Origin: Thermoplasmatales archaeon
GTDB taxonomy: Archaea; Thermoplasmatota; Thermoplasmata; Thermoplasmatales; Thermoplasmataceae
Length of the DNA stretch: 64,000 nucleotides
NCBI GenBank assembly: GCA_016806715.1
Contig: CP060531.1
Coordinates: forward strand, 1,101,966 to 1,165,965
Direction: 5' to 3'
The notes under the pieces were generated by a model, which saw only the letters and a list, made by a program, of their open reading frames with translations, had not been told where the DNA came from and made no database searches. Numbering within the stretch: the first letter of the stretch is position 1; the number at the start of each line of letters is the position of its first letter. Made by a program: the position numbers and the translations under genes. Below, in pieces: positions 26,320-35,395 of this stretch.

Positions 26320-29082
26320 ATGAACTTGGATCAAGAAATAAATGCACCGATTACAATCAACAATGCCCACTCCGTGGGTGTCGAAGATGCATTATCTCTT
26401 TTAAAAACAAGTCGTATGGCCGGGCTTAAAGCCACAGAGGCAAGCAGGAGATTGACGGTATACGGACCAAACAAACTCGAAAGAGAACCTGCTCATTCTG
26501 CGCTTAGAATTCTTGTGTCCCAATTCAACAGTTCTCTCGTAATAATCCTATTAGGTGCCACTATCATATCATTTTTTCTGGGGGAAATTGTGGACTCCAT
26601 TGTAATCCTGATAATAGTAGCCCTGGTGGCTGCACTCGGTTTTTCACAGGAATACAGAACAGAAGGAGTGCTTTCTGCCCTCAAGAAAATGCGTAGCCTC
26701 AGGGCTTTCGTGGTAAGAGATGGCAATACTGTCGACATAGACGTGGAAGAGATTGTCCCCGGTGATGTTGTCATTATCTCTGCTGGAGACAAAATCTCAG
26801 CCGATATGCGTTTGCTGGAATCATTTAACCTCCTCGTGGATGAAGCACCCCTGACAGGAGAGTCTACGCAGGTAGAGAAGTCTGTTCCGGCTCTGGCTGA
26901 AAATACACCGGTCGCGGATCGTTGTAACATGCTGTTTTCGGGCACTTCGGTTACAAATGGCAAAGGCGTTGCAGTCTGTATTTCCACTGGAATGAATACA
27001 GAACTTGGGAAGATAACAAGGAAAGTCACGGAGAGATATCCAAAGAGCTCTTCAAATATTGAGAAAAGAATGAACGAGATAGGCAGGAGAATAGGAATTA
27101 TCGTCCTGATCCTAATCATTATTATAGTAACGATCGCCCTGAGCGAGCAACTCTACCTCACTGGTAGCATATCATCCGGTGATGTCATATCAATTCTGCT
27201 CTTTGGGGTTGCACTAGGGGTGGCAGCGATACCCGAGGCACTTCCAGCAGTCCTTGCAGGCAGCCTTGCGATTGGAGCTTACAGAATGGCTAAAGAAAAT
27301 GCGCTCACAAGAAATCTGTCCGCAGTCGAAACACTAGGTTCAACACAGGTTATCTGCACGGATAAGACAGGAACCCTTACTAAGGGAGAGATGACAGCTG
27401 TGGAGATCCGCACCGTTGGGAATACATTTTCTGTGAGCGGAACCGGATACGATCCGTCAGGGACTGTTGAAGATAGAGAAAACGGGCAGACAATAAGTAT
27501 CCCAGGCGATCTTGGGTTGGCAATGTCACTTTGCAATGATGCATTGTTGATGAGAGACGAAGATGACAAGCGATGGATTATCAAAGGGGATACTACTGAG
27601 GGCGCTCTTGTGGTACTTGCAGAAAAACTGGGGTTCAGGCATCAAACTATAAGATCGGGCTTTCCCCGAACCTGGGAAATACCATTCAGTTCCGAAAGCA
27701 AGAGAATGATAACGGTTCACAGACCGGATTCTGGAGAAGAGATCGCTTACATGAAAGGGGCGCCGGAAACGGTACTAGAAGTATGTACCCAGGTACTGGG
27801 GAGAAATGGTATTGAAAGCATCGATGAGAGTTTGAAAAGAAACATAATGGGAAATGCAGAATCAATGGCAGAAAGATCCTTTCGAGTGCTTGCAATAGCT
27901 ATGAGGCATCTGTCTGGTCAACAGCATACACCTGAGTTAATTGAGAGGGAATTTACTTTTCTCGGTCTGGTCGGCATGATTGATCCTCCACGACCAGAGG
28001 CAATAGAAGCCATCAGCAAAGCAAAGAAGATTGGCATTCGACCCATAATGATTACCGGGGACCACCGGACGACGGCAATAGCTATAGGGACACAAATGGG
28101 CATATTCCAGGTTGGAGATCTGTCTCTCACAGGTGAACAATTACAGAGGATGGACGAAAAAGAGTACGAAACAATAGTTGAGGACGTTACTGTATATGCC
28201 AGAGTTACACCATTTGACAAACTTCGTATTGTGGAAGCCTGGCAGAAGAAGAACAAGCTAGTTGCCATGACAGGAGATGGGGTAAATGATGCACCTGCTT
28301 TGAAAAGGGCAGACATTGGTATAGCCATGGGAATCGCTGGGACAGAAGTCGCAAAGGAAGCCTCGGACATGATACTCCTTGACGACAATTTTGCAACTAT
28401 CCTGAAAGCGGTCAGTTTGGGAAGATGGGTGCAAGACAATGTCAAGAAATACCTTGCATATTTGCTCTCTGCTAATCTGGTTGAAATAGTGGTTCTGAGC
28501 ATGGGGGCTCTTATAGCGTCTCTGTTCATGACGGGCACTTCTTCCGAACCTCTAGTCCCGCTTCTAGCTGTTCAGATTTTATATATCAACCTGGCTACTG
28601 ATGGGATCCCTGCACTACAAATAGGGATCTCCCCACCGGAGCCTGACCTTATGGAAAGAAAGGTACAGGAAACTAGAGAAACAACAGTCTTTAGTCCAGA
28701 AGTTCGCAGGTTCATTTACCTGGTACTGGCAGCGGAAGTTCCACTGCTTTTCATTATCTATCTCACTGGAATTCCTGCAGGTATCGAAGAGGCAAGGACC
28801 CGTCTTTTCCTCGCCATCATACTTGTTGAACTTGCATTGGCTCTCACTTTAGGCTCACTCAGGTATCCAGTTTACAAAGTCAGGCCTCACAAATGGCTGG
28901 TCGTATCAATAGTCTGGGAAGTTATCCTCATGGTTGGTTTGATTATAACACCAACTACTCGACATGCACTCCAGCTCGTTTATCCTACAATTGGCGATAT
29001 AGAGTGGGCAATTTTTGCGGCAATCTTCTCCTTTGCCTATATTGAGATCTTGAAACATTTTCCCGCCAGAGATGCAAGATAA
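26320..29082 (+). CDS. P-type cation-transporting ATPase (Ca2+-ATPase-like, P2)
   Basis: A cation pump in the cell membrane. The phosphorylation motif CTDKTGTLTKGE has its Asp at ~348. Others are PGDVVIISAGDKISADMRL (actuator), DEAPLTGES, the ATP-site KGAPE, and the hinge MTGDGVNDAPALKRADIGIA. The M4 helix reads GVAAIPEALPAV, the PEALP-type motif of Ca2+/Na+ P2 pumps. N-terminal cation-ATPase domain present; ~920 aa is full length. I prefer ATG 26320 over TTG 26311 because an AT-rich TATA-like block (26290-26301) lies about 25 nt upstream. Ion specificity (Ca2+, Mn2+ or H+/Na+) is not proven. Confidence 0.88.
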   Translation: MNLDQEINAPITINNAHSVGVEDALSLLKTSRMAGLKATEASRRLTVYGPNKLEREPAHSALRILVSQFNSSLVIILLGATIISFFLGEIVDSIVILIIVALVAALGFSQEYRTEGVLSALKKMRSLRAFVVRDGNTVDIDVEEIVPGDVVIISAGDKISADMRLLESFNLLVDEAPLTGESTQVEKSVPALAENTPVADRCNMLFSGTSVTNGKGVAVCISTGMNTELGKITRKVTERYPKSSSNIEKRMNEIGRRIGIIVLILIIIIVTIALSEQLYLTGSISSGDVISILLFGVALGVAAIPEALPAVLAGSLAIGAYRMAKENALTRNLSAVETLGSTQVICTDKTGTLTKGEMTAVEIRTVGNTFSVSGTGYDPSGTVEDRENGQTISIPGDLGLAMSLCNDALLMRDEDDKRWIIKGDTTEGALVVLAEKLGFRHQTIRSGFPRTWEIPFSSESKRMITVHRPDSGEEIAYMKGAPETVLEVCTQVLGRNGIESIDESLKRNIMGNAESMAERSFRVLAIAMRHLSGQQHTPELIEREFTFLGLVGMIDPPRPEAIEAISKAKKIGIRPIMITGDHRTTAIAIGTQMGIFQVGDLSLTGEQLQRMDEKEYETIVEDVTVYARVTPFDKLRIVEAWQKKNKLVAMTGDGVNDAPALKRADIGIAMGIAGTEVAKEASDMILLDDNFATILKAVSLGRWVQDNVKKYLAYLLSANLVEIVVLSMGALIASLFMTGTSSEPLVPLLAVQILYINLATDGIPALQIGISPPEPDLMERKVQETRETTVFSPEVRRFIYLVLAAEVPLLFIIYLTGIPAGIEEARTRLFLAIILVELALALTLGSLRYPVYKVRPHKWLVVSIVWEVILMVGLIITPTTRHALQLVYPTIGDIEWAIFAAIFSFAYIEILKHFPARDAR

Positions 29083-29298
29083 CATTCATGTGTCCAGAAT
29101 TTAATCAGCTTGAGCCAGAGAACAGGGTTATTATCCTGCTGTCAACGCTGATATCCCCGTCTCAATAATGTGCATGACAGTATCTGTTCACGCCACTGTT
29201 AAACAGACGAAGCTTTTTTGCCTGTTTGTTGAATGAACATTGGAGGAAAATATTGTGTAAAGGCTGCTTGAGTAAGCTGTCACAGAATTTCCGGTGTT
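29083..29298. other. Intergenic region between two convergent genes
   Basis: About 215 nt between the ATPase stop and the cobT-like stop. No open frame or clear terminator structure stands out. Confidence 0.35.
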
Positions 29299-30252
29299 TT
29301 AATCTGAAGTCGCCTGTGTGTTTCTTAACCTATCATAAAGAAGTGAAATTTCATTGTAAAGTCCCTGCATATTGCCGTCAAGGATACTGTATATGGCAAA
29401 TGCACCTCCCATTCCAGCCCCTTCTCTTACATGCCCATTTTCATATTCTCTAAGTCCCTGTTGAGGCATGGCACTGAAATCAATGTTTGACACGACAATA
29501 TTCTCACTACCGACGAGCTTATCCATTGTCTCCGCACGGTGATCCATGACCCACTTTGTTGTTGCTACATAGCGCTTTCCAGTTGGAAGGTTCACTATCC
29601 TGTCAAGGTTGAACACGTTAGCCATCTGTGTCCCGCCGCAGTATATTACGGTGTTTTCCCTCAAGGCATTGCTTATTCCGAGTGCCACAGGCATCATGTA
29701 ATCGCCATATTCCTCCACACATTGCTCGGCGTCAAGATCTGCATTGCCCACTCTCTTTTCCGCTTTGCGTATTACATTTAGTTTTGTATTATCCGGGTTT
29801 TGCCGGAGGCTGCTACTGGTGTTGAGGTCATTTCCCAGGCATTTCATGACAGCCTGTGCAGTTGTGGTTCCTCCAGGCACACTCTCCCCTATGAATATTG
29901 CCCTGTACCCGGTAATCAGCGATCCAATGTATCTCCCGAATTCCAGAGCTTTCCTGTAGTCCGGGAGGGCCTTTTCGAGGGATGGATCGAGAGATGGGTG
30001 CAGGTTTCCCGAGAAGAAAGGGGTGAGAGGATGTGATGCAAGCCCCGCATCAACAATCATTACTTTTATTCCAGTCCTCTCCAGAGCCGCTCTTGTTATT
30101 ATGGATGGCGTCGGTATGCCTTCAGGTGTCATTGGCGGCCCGTTCAGGCTCATGCACTTTCCCGTGAAAATTATCTCCGAATCAACAACAGGCGTAAGCC
30201 TGGTAAGTTCCGGTGTCGCTCCGGCAGCAGAAATTCCCTCATTCAAGGACAC
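29299..30252 (-). CDS. CobT-like nicotinate-nucleotide:DMB phosphoribosyltransferase family (UPF0284)
   Basis: Archaeal CobT-type protein, expected to activate the lower-ligand base for cobamide assembly. Features: GISAAGATPELTRLTPVVDS, GESVPGGTTTAQAVMKCLG and YCGGTQMANV. The given start is GTG 30252, but the frame upstream (to a TGA near 30358) encodes RIRDEIASAGNSIIFLLLAG, which looks like the missing first strand of the fold (compare FLLVxGNT in relatives). Yet it holds no ATG, GTG or TTG. So the true start is either a rare codon or lost. It is the last gene of the cobalamin operon, following cbiB. Confidence 0.8.
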   Translation of the reverse strand: MSLNEGISAAGATPELTRLTPVVDSEIIFTGKCMSLNGPPMTPEGIPTPSIITRAALERTGIKVMIVDAGLASHPLTPFFSGNLHPSLDPSLEKALPDYRKALEFGRYIGSLITGYRAIFIGESVPGGTTTAQAVMKCLGNDLNTSSSLRQNPDNTKLNVIRKAEKRVGNADLDAEQCVEEYGDYMMPVALGISNALRENTVIYCGGTQMANVFNLDRIVNLPTGKRYVATTKWVMDHRAETMDKLVGSENIVVSNIDFSAMPQQGLREYENGHVREGAGMGGAFAIYSILDGNMQGLYNEISLLYDRLRNTQATSD

Positions 30253-30347
30253 ATTTGAAGTTCCGGCAAGAAGCAGGAAGATAATGCTGTTTCCAGCAGA
30301 TGCTATTTCATCCCTGATCCTGCCGCTGCCGAAAGTTACGCATTCCG

Positions 30348-31292
30348 TTAAATCACCTCAAGAAAGAAGACAATGATCATTATTGGCAAAATGAAAATGA
30401 GGAATGACAGGTATATGGAGGTGTAGTAAATATTCATAGTTCGTTTAATATCCCCGACTGTTGGATCAAATCCGTTTTCGTTCAGCACGTACTGCCCATA
30501 TTTTTCAAGCTTGACATTCAGTGAAGTGGCTATCGACCCCATGGGCCATCCCGCATTTGTGCTTTCTGTAAGTACCCTTACATCCTTCAGTGGTACACTC
30601 TGTACTCTGTAGTTGAGAAGTTCTGAACTGAATGCGATAATTGCTGCAGAAACTCTTGCGGGTATATAGTTGATGATGGTGTCGGCTATGGCTGTCCATC
30701 TCCCAAACTCAAAATATTCGCGATTTCGGTATCCTATCATGGAATCCATCGTGTTGATGATCCTTGCCACCAGTGCGCCTATGATGCCAAATAATGCAAA
30801 GAACATCATTGGTGTGAGGAATCCATCAACAAAACCTTCTGATACGGTCTCTATGGTCGCTGAGCAGATATGTGTGGCATCCATGTTGCTCGTGTCCCTT
30901 CTCACGATTAGCGAAAGCTTTGTTCGTGCTGTCTCCAGATCTTCGGTTTCCAGTGCCTTTATGATTGGCTTCACGTGGTTTCCCATGGAGGTGATTGAAA
31001 AAGTCGTTTTGAATAAAATCATTGCCACGATAAAGTACAGAAATTGAACCGGGGATATTATTCTTAAAACTATATACGCGGGAAGGGTAAAAATGAGGAT
31101 TATGACTACAAGGAACGCAAAACCGGCAAGTACTTTGTTGCCTGCCTTCATGAATGCCTTTTCCGTTCTAGTAGAGAATTTTCCGACAAGTGCCACGGGG
31201 TGAACATATTCCTTTGGTTCACCGAATATCATATCTATAATTACTGCCCCGATCAGGATAATCAGTGCAACAAGAATAGAAGGAATTACCAT
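30348..31292 (-). CDS. cbiB: Adenosylcobinamide-phosphate synthase CbiB/CobD
   Basis: A membrane enzyme that attaches aminopropanol (phosphate) to adenosylcobyric acid. Hydrophobic segments alternate with the conserved polar parts IIDMIFGEPKEYVHPVALVG, RRDTSNMDATHICSATIETV, ENFVDG-like SEGFVDGFLTP and TMDSMIGYRNREY. 314 aa is full length. Its ATG overlaps the stop of the small upstream ORF, and its own 3' end runs next to the cobT-like gene. The substrate L-threonine-phosphate decarboxylation product would come from the aminotransferase-like gene in the same operon. Confidence 0.92.
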   Translation of the reverse strand: MVIPSILVALIILIGAVIIDMIFGEPKEYVHPVALVGKFSTRTEKAFMKAGNKVLAGFAFLVVIILIFTLPAYIVLRIISPVQFLYFIVAMILFKTTFSITSMGNHVKPIIKALETEDLETARTKLSLIVRRDTSNMDATHICSATIETVSEGFVDGFLTPMMFFALFGIIGALVARIINTMDSMIGYRNREYFEFGRWTAIADTIINYIPARVSAAIIAFSSELLNYRVQSVPLKDVRVLTESTNAGWPMGSIATSLNVKLEKYGQYVLNENGFDPTVGDIKRTMNIYYTSIYLSFLIFILPIMIIVFFLEVI

Positions 31293-31501
31293 TCAACACC
31301 CTCCACAGCAATATTGGCAACATTTATCTGGTCTGTAACAAATGAGTTATGCAACACTCTCCCCCTGAAAGCCTCGGGCAATGCACCGTAATTCCCTGCA
31401 GATGCACTGAAATTGTATATGGTTATACCATCCGCTGGTCCCATGAATTCCATTTCCTGGATCAAGTTCTCTTTCTCCGTATCTCCCTGCCTCCCGATCA
31501 C
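31286..31501 (-). CDS. Small unknown ORF in the cobalamin operon
   Basis: I do not recognise it. 71 aa, starting at GTG 31501 immediately after an in-frame TAG; it contains ENLIQEMEFMGPADGITIYN and ends VANIAVEGVEW. The stop overlaps the cbiB ATG by 7 nt, which suggests translational coupling and therefore a real or once-real gene. It sits where cobalamin operons often carry a guanylyltransferase (cobY) or amidohydrolase (cbiZ), but I see no motif of either. It could be the tail of a gene that has lost its front. Confidence 0.5.
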   Translation of the reverse strand: MIGRQGDTEKENLIQEMEFMGPADGITIYNFSASAGNYGALPEAFRGRVLHNSFVTDQINVANIAVEGVEW

Positions 31502-31534
31502 CTACTGGCGAATATCCAGAGATTCAATTATTGC

Positions 31535-32983
31535 TCACTTTCGGTTAACCGGTTCAGCAAGTTTTTCTATCTCTCTAATATCCATGTTGTCAATAAAAAT
31601 ATTGGTCAGCCTGTTGATGTTGGCATCAAGGAGTTCTTCATATCTAACTTCGAGATCTATTCCACCAATAAGGTATTGCAAAAACTCACCATTTTCCAAT
31701 ATGCCGTGAACATTGGTTCCCATCACCCTGCCATCTTCCGTCACCGATCCCTCCTCGCCATGGTCAGTAACCAGGAGCGGTCTCTCACCGTTCCTGCCTA
31801 TGCGTCCATAATGTATCTCATATCCGCTGTACATCTTCACCTCAGGGACAAGTGCCGGGGAAATCCGGTAAGAAACTTCACGGGTGGTTTTCTCCTTCTC
31901 GTAGATTGTGTCCACATCCAGAAGCCCAAGGCCTCGCATTGTACGATTCGCCTGGACTTCATGGGGATCAGCAATCACCTTGCCAAGCATCTGGTAACCA
32001 CCGCATATCCCAAGGACTTTAGCTCCTTTCGCCAGAGCCGATGAAATAGCTCTATCAATCCCGGATTCAATGACATAGTCAAGATCGGCGCCAACAATCT
32101 TGGAACCTGGGAGAACTATGAGGCTGGCATTGCCAATGGACTCAACATTGCCTGTATCAACAAAATTTACGCTACCCATCATCATAAGAAGGTCAAAGTC
32201 GCTGTAATTCTCCATATTCGGATACTTTACAACTGCGACTTTTGCATCGCTATTCCTGGAAGCAGGATAATCAAGCGAATCCTCCCCGGGTAAATTTATA
32301 TTGTTGACATATGGTATTATCCCCGCGGTTTTGACTCCTGTTAACTTTTCCAGCATTTCTATACCGGTCTCAAGAAGTTTGAAATCTCCTCTCATCCTGT
32401 TAATTATGAAGAATTTCACGAGATTCCTGTCAGGCATGAGGCTGTATGTTCCATAAAGGGACGCAAATACGCCGCCACGGTCTATATCCCCGACCAGGAG
32501 TACCGGAAAACTTCCCTGCCTAGCAATGAACACATTTGCGAGATCCCGATTCTCAATGTTGATTTCAGCTGGCGATCCTGCGCCCTCTGCTATTACCAGG
32601 TCGTAATTCTCAAGCATATGATTAAGTGACTTAAGGACAAGGTCTCTTCCGTGGTCATTCATCCATTCATAATATCCTGCAATCGTCATCTTTCCCATTG
32701 ACCGGCCATCCGCTATAACCTGAGACCCGTTTCCCTGCGGCTTAAGAAGTATGGGATTCATCTCCTTTACTGGAGGTGTTCTTGCAGCAAGTGCCTGGAG
32801 CCATTGCGCCCTTGAAATTTCAGATCCGTCACGCAACGATATGGAGTTTAGGGACATATTCACGGCCTTGAAAGGCGCTACGCGTAAGCCAGTATTGCTG
32901 AAATACCTGCAGAGAGAGAGCACAAGGGTAGTTTTGCCTGCCCCAGATGATGTTCCCACTACCTGGATCAATTTACCCTTCAT
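31535..32983 (-). CDS. cbiP: Cobyric acid synthase
   Basis: Glutamine-dependent amidation of adenosylcobyrinic a,c-diamide at four carboxamides. N-terminal dethiobiotin-synthetase-like ATPase: IQVVGTSSGAGKTTLVLSLC, with later LLVGDIDRGGVFASLYGT. C-terminal class I glutamine amidotransferase-like domain: GICGGYQMLG (nucleophile Cys) and the His in NVHGILENGEF. 482 aa is full length. I chose ATG 32983 (MKGKLIQ) over TTG 32989; both overlap the upstream gene by about 10-17 nt. This is a core step of the operon. Confidence 0.93.
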   Translation of the reverse strand: MKGKLIQVVGTSSGAGKTTLVLSLCRYFSNTGLRVAPFKAVNMSLNSISLRDGSEISRAQWLQALAARTPPVKEMNPILLKPQGNGSQVIADGRSMGKMTIAGYYEWMNDHGRDLVLKSLNHMLENYDLVIAEGAGSPAEINIENRDLANVFIARQGSFPVLLVGDIDRGGVFASLYGTYSLMPDRNLVKFFIINRMRGDFKLLETGIEMLEKLTGVKTAGIIPYVNNINLPGEDSLDYPASRNSDAKVAVVKYPNMENYSDFDLLMMMGSVNFVDTGNVESIGNASLIVLPGSKIVGADLDYVIESGIDRAISSALAKGAKVLGICGGYQMLGKVIADPHEVQANRTMRGLGLLDVDTIYEKEKTTREVSYRISPALVPEVKMYSGYEIHYGRIGRNGERPLLVTDHGEEGSVTEDGRVMGTNVHGILENGEFLQYLIGGIDLEVRYEELLDANINRLTNIFIDNMDIREIEKLAEPVNRK

Positions 32984-34031
32984 TCTCAAACAACCTCATC
33001 ACTTGCAGGAACCTGTCCGTGAACTCTCTCCGCTTTATGGCGATCCTGAAGCACGAATCCTCGAAAGACATAAAACTTCCCACGCAACGGATCATTATGC
33101 CACGTTTTCCAACGAAACGTTGCAGATCGTCGCATTTAACACCTTCAGGGGCCGTGAATGTTACGAAATTGGCAGCCGGATCTCCCACAACCCCGTATCC
33201 AAGCCCTTTCATTCTCATGATTAGGTAATCCCTCTCCTTCTTTACAATGGCTGGAAGGTTTTTCACGAAAGAGAAGTCGATTGCCCTCAACACACTGAGA
33301 TCAAACTGGCCAACGCCCCAGGGTTTTCCTCCGGTCTCTATGTCATCTATGGATTTTCGTGATGCAAGCACGTATCCCAACCTCAGCCCGGGAAAAGGCA
33401 GGATCTTGGTCAGTGATCTTCCCAGGTAAAGTGAAGGGTGTTCACCAATCAATTTCAGGGCTTCACCTCTGTCGTAACCATTTACAAAATCTATGAAAGC
33501 CTCATCAATCAGGGTCGAGGCTCCTGCCCTGTCTGCTATTTTCAGAATGGTTTCCACCTTATCCAGATCCGTAAAATTACCTGTGGGAGGCTCCGGCCTG
33601 GATATTATCAAAGAGGAAAACCTGTAATTGTTAAGCACCTCAGGGTTCCTGTAAACCAATTCTGACGGAAGGTAAACTGTCCGGACTCCGCTTACCTGGC
33701 CCGCTTTTCTGAATTCTCCATATGATGGGGTCAGAACGATGACAATTTTACCGGTGTACCGGCTCATGTACTTATATACAAAGTCTGTCAGGCCTGCGGT
33801 GATAGCAACATTTTCCATTCCAGTCTGGCACAGCCTCGAAATCTTCTCCCTGTATTCAGAAAGATCTACTTCAGGATAATATCGAATAGATGTGGGCGCA
33901 TCTGCGAAGTTAATTTCCGGGGAAAAGAAGTCATTGGCATTCGAGCTAAGGTCTACAACATCCGTAATGCGGAACCCGGAGCTCCTGGAAAAACTCCATA
34001 TGTCACCGCCATGTTTTTCAGATTCCGGCAC
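32973..34031 (-). CDS. Threonine-phosphate decarboxylase-like PLP enzyme (CobC/CobD family)
   Basis: A fold-type I PLP enzyme of the histidinol-phosphate aminotransferase family. Within a cobalamin operon its likely task is decarboxylating L-threonine O-3-phosphate to aminopropanol phosphate. Motifs: VDLSSNANDFFSP (substrate entry), AITAGLTDFVY, TLIDEAFIDF (PLP Asp) and the Schiff-base lysine in GRSLTKILPFPGLRLGY. 352 aa is normal. First gene of the operon; it ends inside the start of cbiP. True histidinol-phosphate aminotransferase function is the alternative, disfavoured by context. Confidence 0.85.
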   Translation of the reverse strand: MPESEKHGGDIWSFSRSSGFRITDVVDLSSNANDFFSPEINFADAPTSIRYYPEVDLSEYREKISRLCQTGMENVAITAGLTDFVYKYMSRYTGKIVIVLTPSYGEFRKAGQVSGVRTVYLPSELVYRNPEVLNNYRFSSLIISRPEPPTGNFTDLDKVETILKIADRAGASTLIDEAFIDFVNGYDRGEALKLIGEHPSLYLGRSLTKILPFPGLRLGYVLASRKSIDDIETGGKPWGVGQFDLSVLRAIDFSFVKNLPAIVKKERDYLIMRMKGLGYGVVGDPAANFVTFTAPEGVKCDDLQRFVGKRGIMIRCVGSFMSFEDSCFRIAIKRREFTDRFLQVMRLFENEG

Positions 34032-34145
34032 GGTTTGTTTATGTTTCTTTGGTAAATAAACTTCATTCAGGATAAAAACACTTCACAATCATGATTGAAA
34101 TATTTGGTCACGAAATATGGGAATGAGTCACTGCGTTTGCACTGT

Positions 34146-35003
34146 TCAGGAAGGACGAACAAGGAGGCCTTCCAGCATCTCATTTCCCGGAGGGTGTGGA
34201 ACATCGCCAAACGGCCGGTTCATGTAGTTTCTGGGGTTCTTTTCCCCAAGTATCTGTGTCCTGAAAAGATAGTTTTGAATTGATGGTGTTTCATACTTTC
34301 CGATGAGTCCCATCAACTTTTCCGTCTTTGCTGAAATAACAGAAGAATCCACGGAATTCCTGGCTATACGCAGGGTATTCAGGCAGAAGTTGGCAGATGA
34401 GCATACTCCTCCAGACGCGCCAAGCTTTATGGACTCCTCAAGAAGAACATCCTTCCCCTGGTATACTTTCAGTCCAGGTATCTTCAGGAACTCCCTGAAC
34501 CGATCCATGTTATTTCCACTGTCTTTCAGTCCAACAAGGTTATCATGCTTTTCCCTTACCTTCCTCATTGTTTCAGGGAGTATCTCATTTCCGCTCAGAG
34601 AAGGATTGTTGTATGCGTATACTTCGTGATCGCATTGCGCGAGCACATCATCATAAAATCTGATTATTGAGTCCTGTGAATACTTGTGATAAAAAGGATT
34701 TATGGCAACAATCCTTTCATAGCCAAGATCCACTGCAAATTTTGTCAAGCGCATGGTCTCGTCAAGGCTGCTCCTTGTTACTCCTGCATACAGCTTTATT
34801 TCCTGGCTCAACTCCATCACCCACCTCAGGAATTCCCTGTGCTGATCAAATGAAAGGGAAGCAAACCCTCCTGTAGAACTCCCAGCGAAAATTCCGTCAA
34901 AATGGTTTTTTTCAGCATAGCTAATGAAGGCTTGCAGCCCTTCCCTGTCTATCTGGTTATTCTTGAATGGGGTGATCATCGGTATTATCAATTCATGGTC
35001 CAT
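34146..35003 (-). CDS. DapA-superfamily aldolase, likely 2-keto-3-deoxygluconate aldolase
   Basis: A class I aldolase of the DHDPS/NAL superfamily. The Schiff-base lysine is K160 (LVGLKDSGNN), the partner Tyr is Y131 (VYAYNNPS) and the substrate loop is GSSTGGFASLS. 285 aa. In Thermoplasmatales such enzymes cleave KDG to pyruvate and glyceraldehyde in the non-phosphorylative Entner-Doudoroff route; that role is inferred, as dihydrodipicolinate synthase is a close relative. No other sugar genes are adjacent, though an aldehyde dehydrogenase lies ~10 kb away. Confidence 0.78.
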   Translation of the reverse strand: MDHELIIPMITPFKNNQIDREGLQAFISYAEKNHFDGIFAGSSTGGFASLSFDQHREFLRWVMELSQEIKLYAGVTRSSLDETMRLTKFAVDLGYERIVAINPFYHKYSQDSIIRFYDDVLAQCDHEVYAYNNPSLSGNEILPETMRKVREKHDNLVGLKDSGNNMDRFREFLKIPGLKVYQGKDVLLEESIKLGASGGVCSSANFCLNTLRIARNSVDSSVISAKTEKLMGLIGKYETPSIQNYLFRTQILGEKNPRNYMNRPFGDVPHPPGNEMLEGLLVRPS

Positions 35004-35395
35004 TGTTTAGAATGCTGTGCGATAATTATAATCTATCTGTAAGCCGCTTTCAAGGGAAAAATGATCCAGCGTGAATTACATCCTATTAGCAGCAAAGCCC
35101 TTCCGCAACGGAGAGTTGATCAATTGTGGTCATCTGCTTAAGCATGGTGCCATGGAGTAAAATAAGGGGGTCGTTCCGTAAGATTCGCAACCAAAGTCAA
35201 TTAAAAAATCGCCCACAGACCGCCAAACTGGAGCGTAATAAGCCTCCCATGTCGGCCTAGGGTCGTAGGCATAAGCCATGACAGTATATCCAGGTTATAC
35301 CGTGTATATATCAGGACATACCTTGCTGCGCTATCTGTAGAAAATTATATATCTTGAAGCAAGATTAAGGTAAAATTTTAATTCGATGTGTAAAC
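35004..35395. other. Intergenic region, no gene recognised
   Basis: About 390 nt holding short stop-rich frames only. A late AT-rich block (AAATTATATATCTTG near 35342) could be the TATA box of the coiled-coil gene. The middle part is GC-richer with small inverted segments but no assignable structure. Confidence 0.4.

Noticed and set aside
31349-32044. 231-residue plus-strand open frame inside cbiP
   Set aside because: It is a shadow of the clearly recognisable cobyric acid synthase gene on the other strand.
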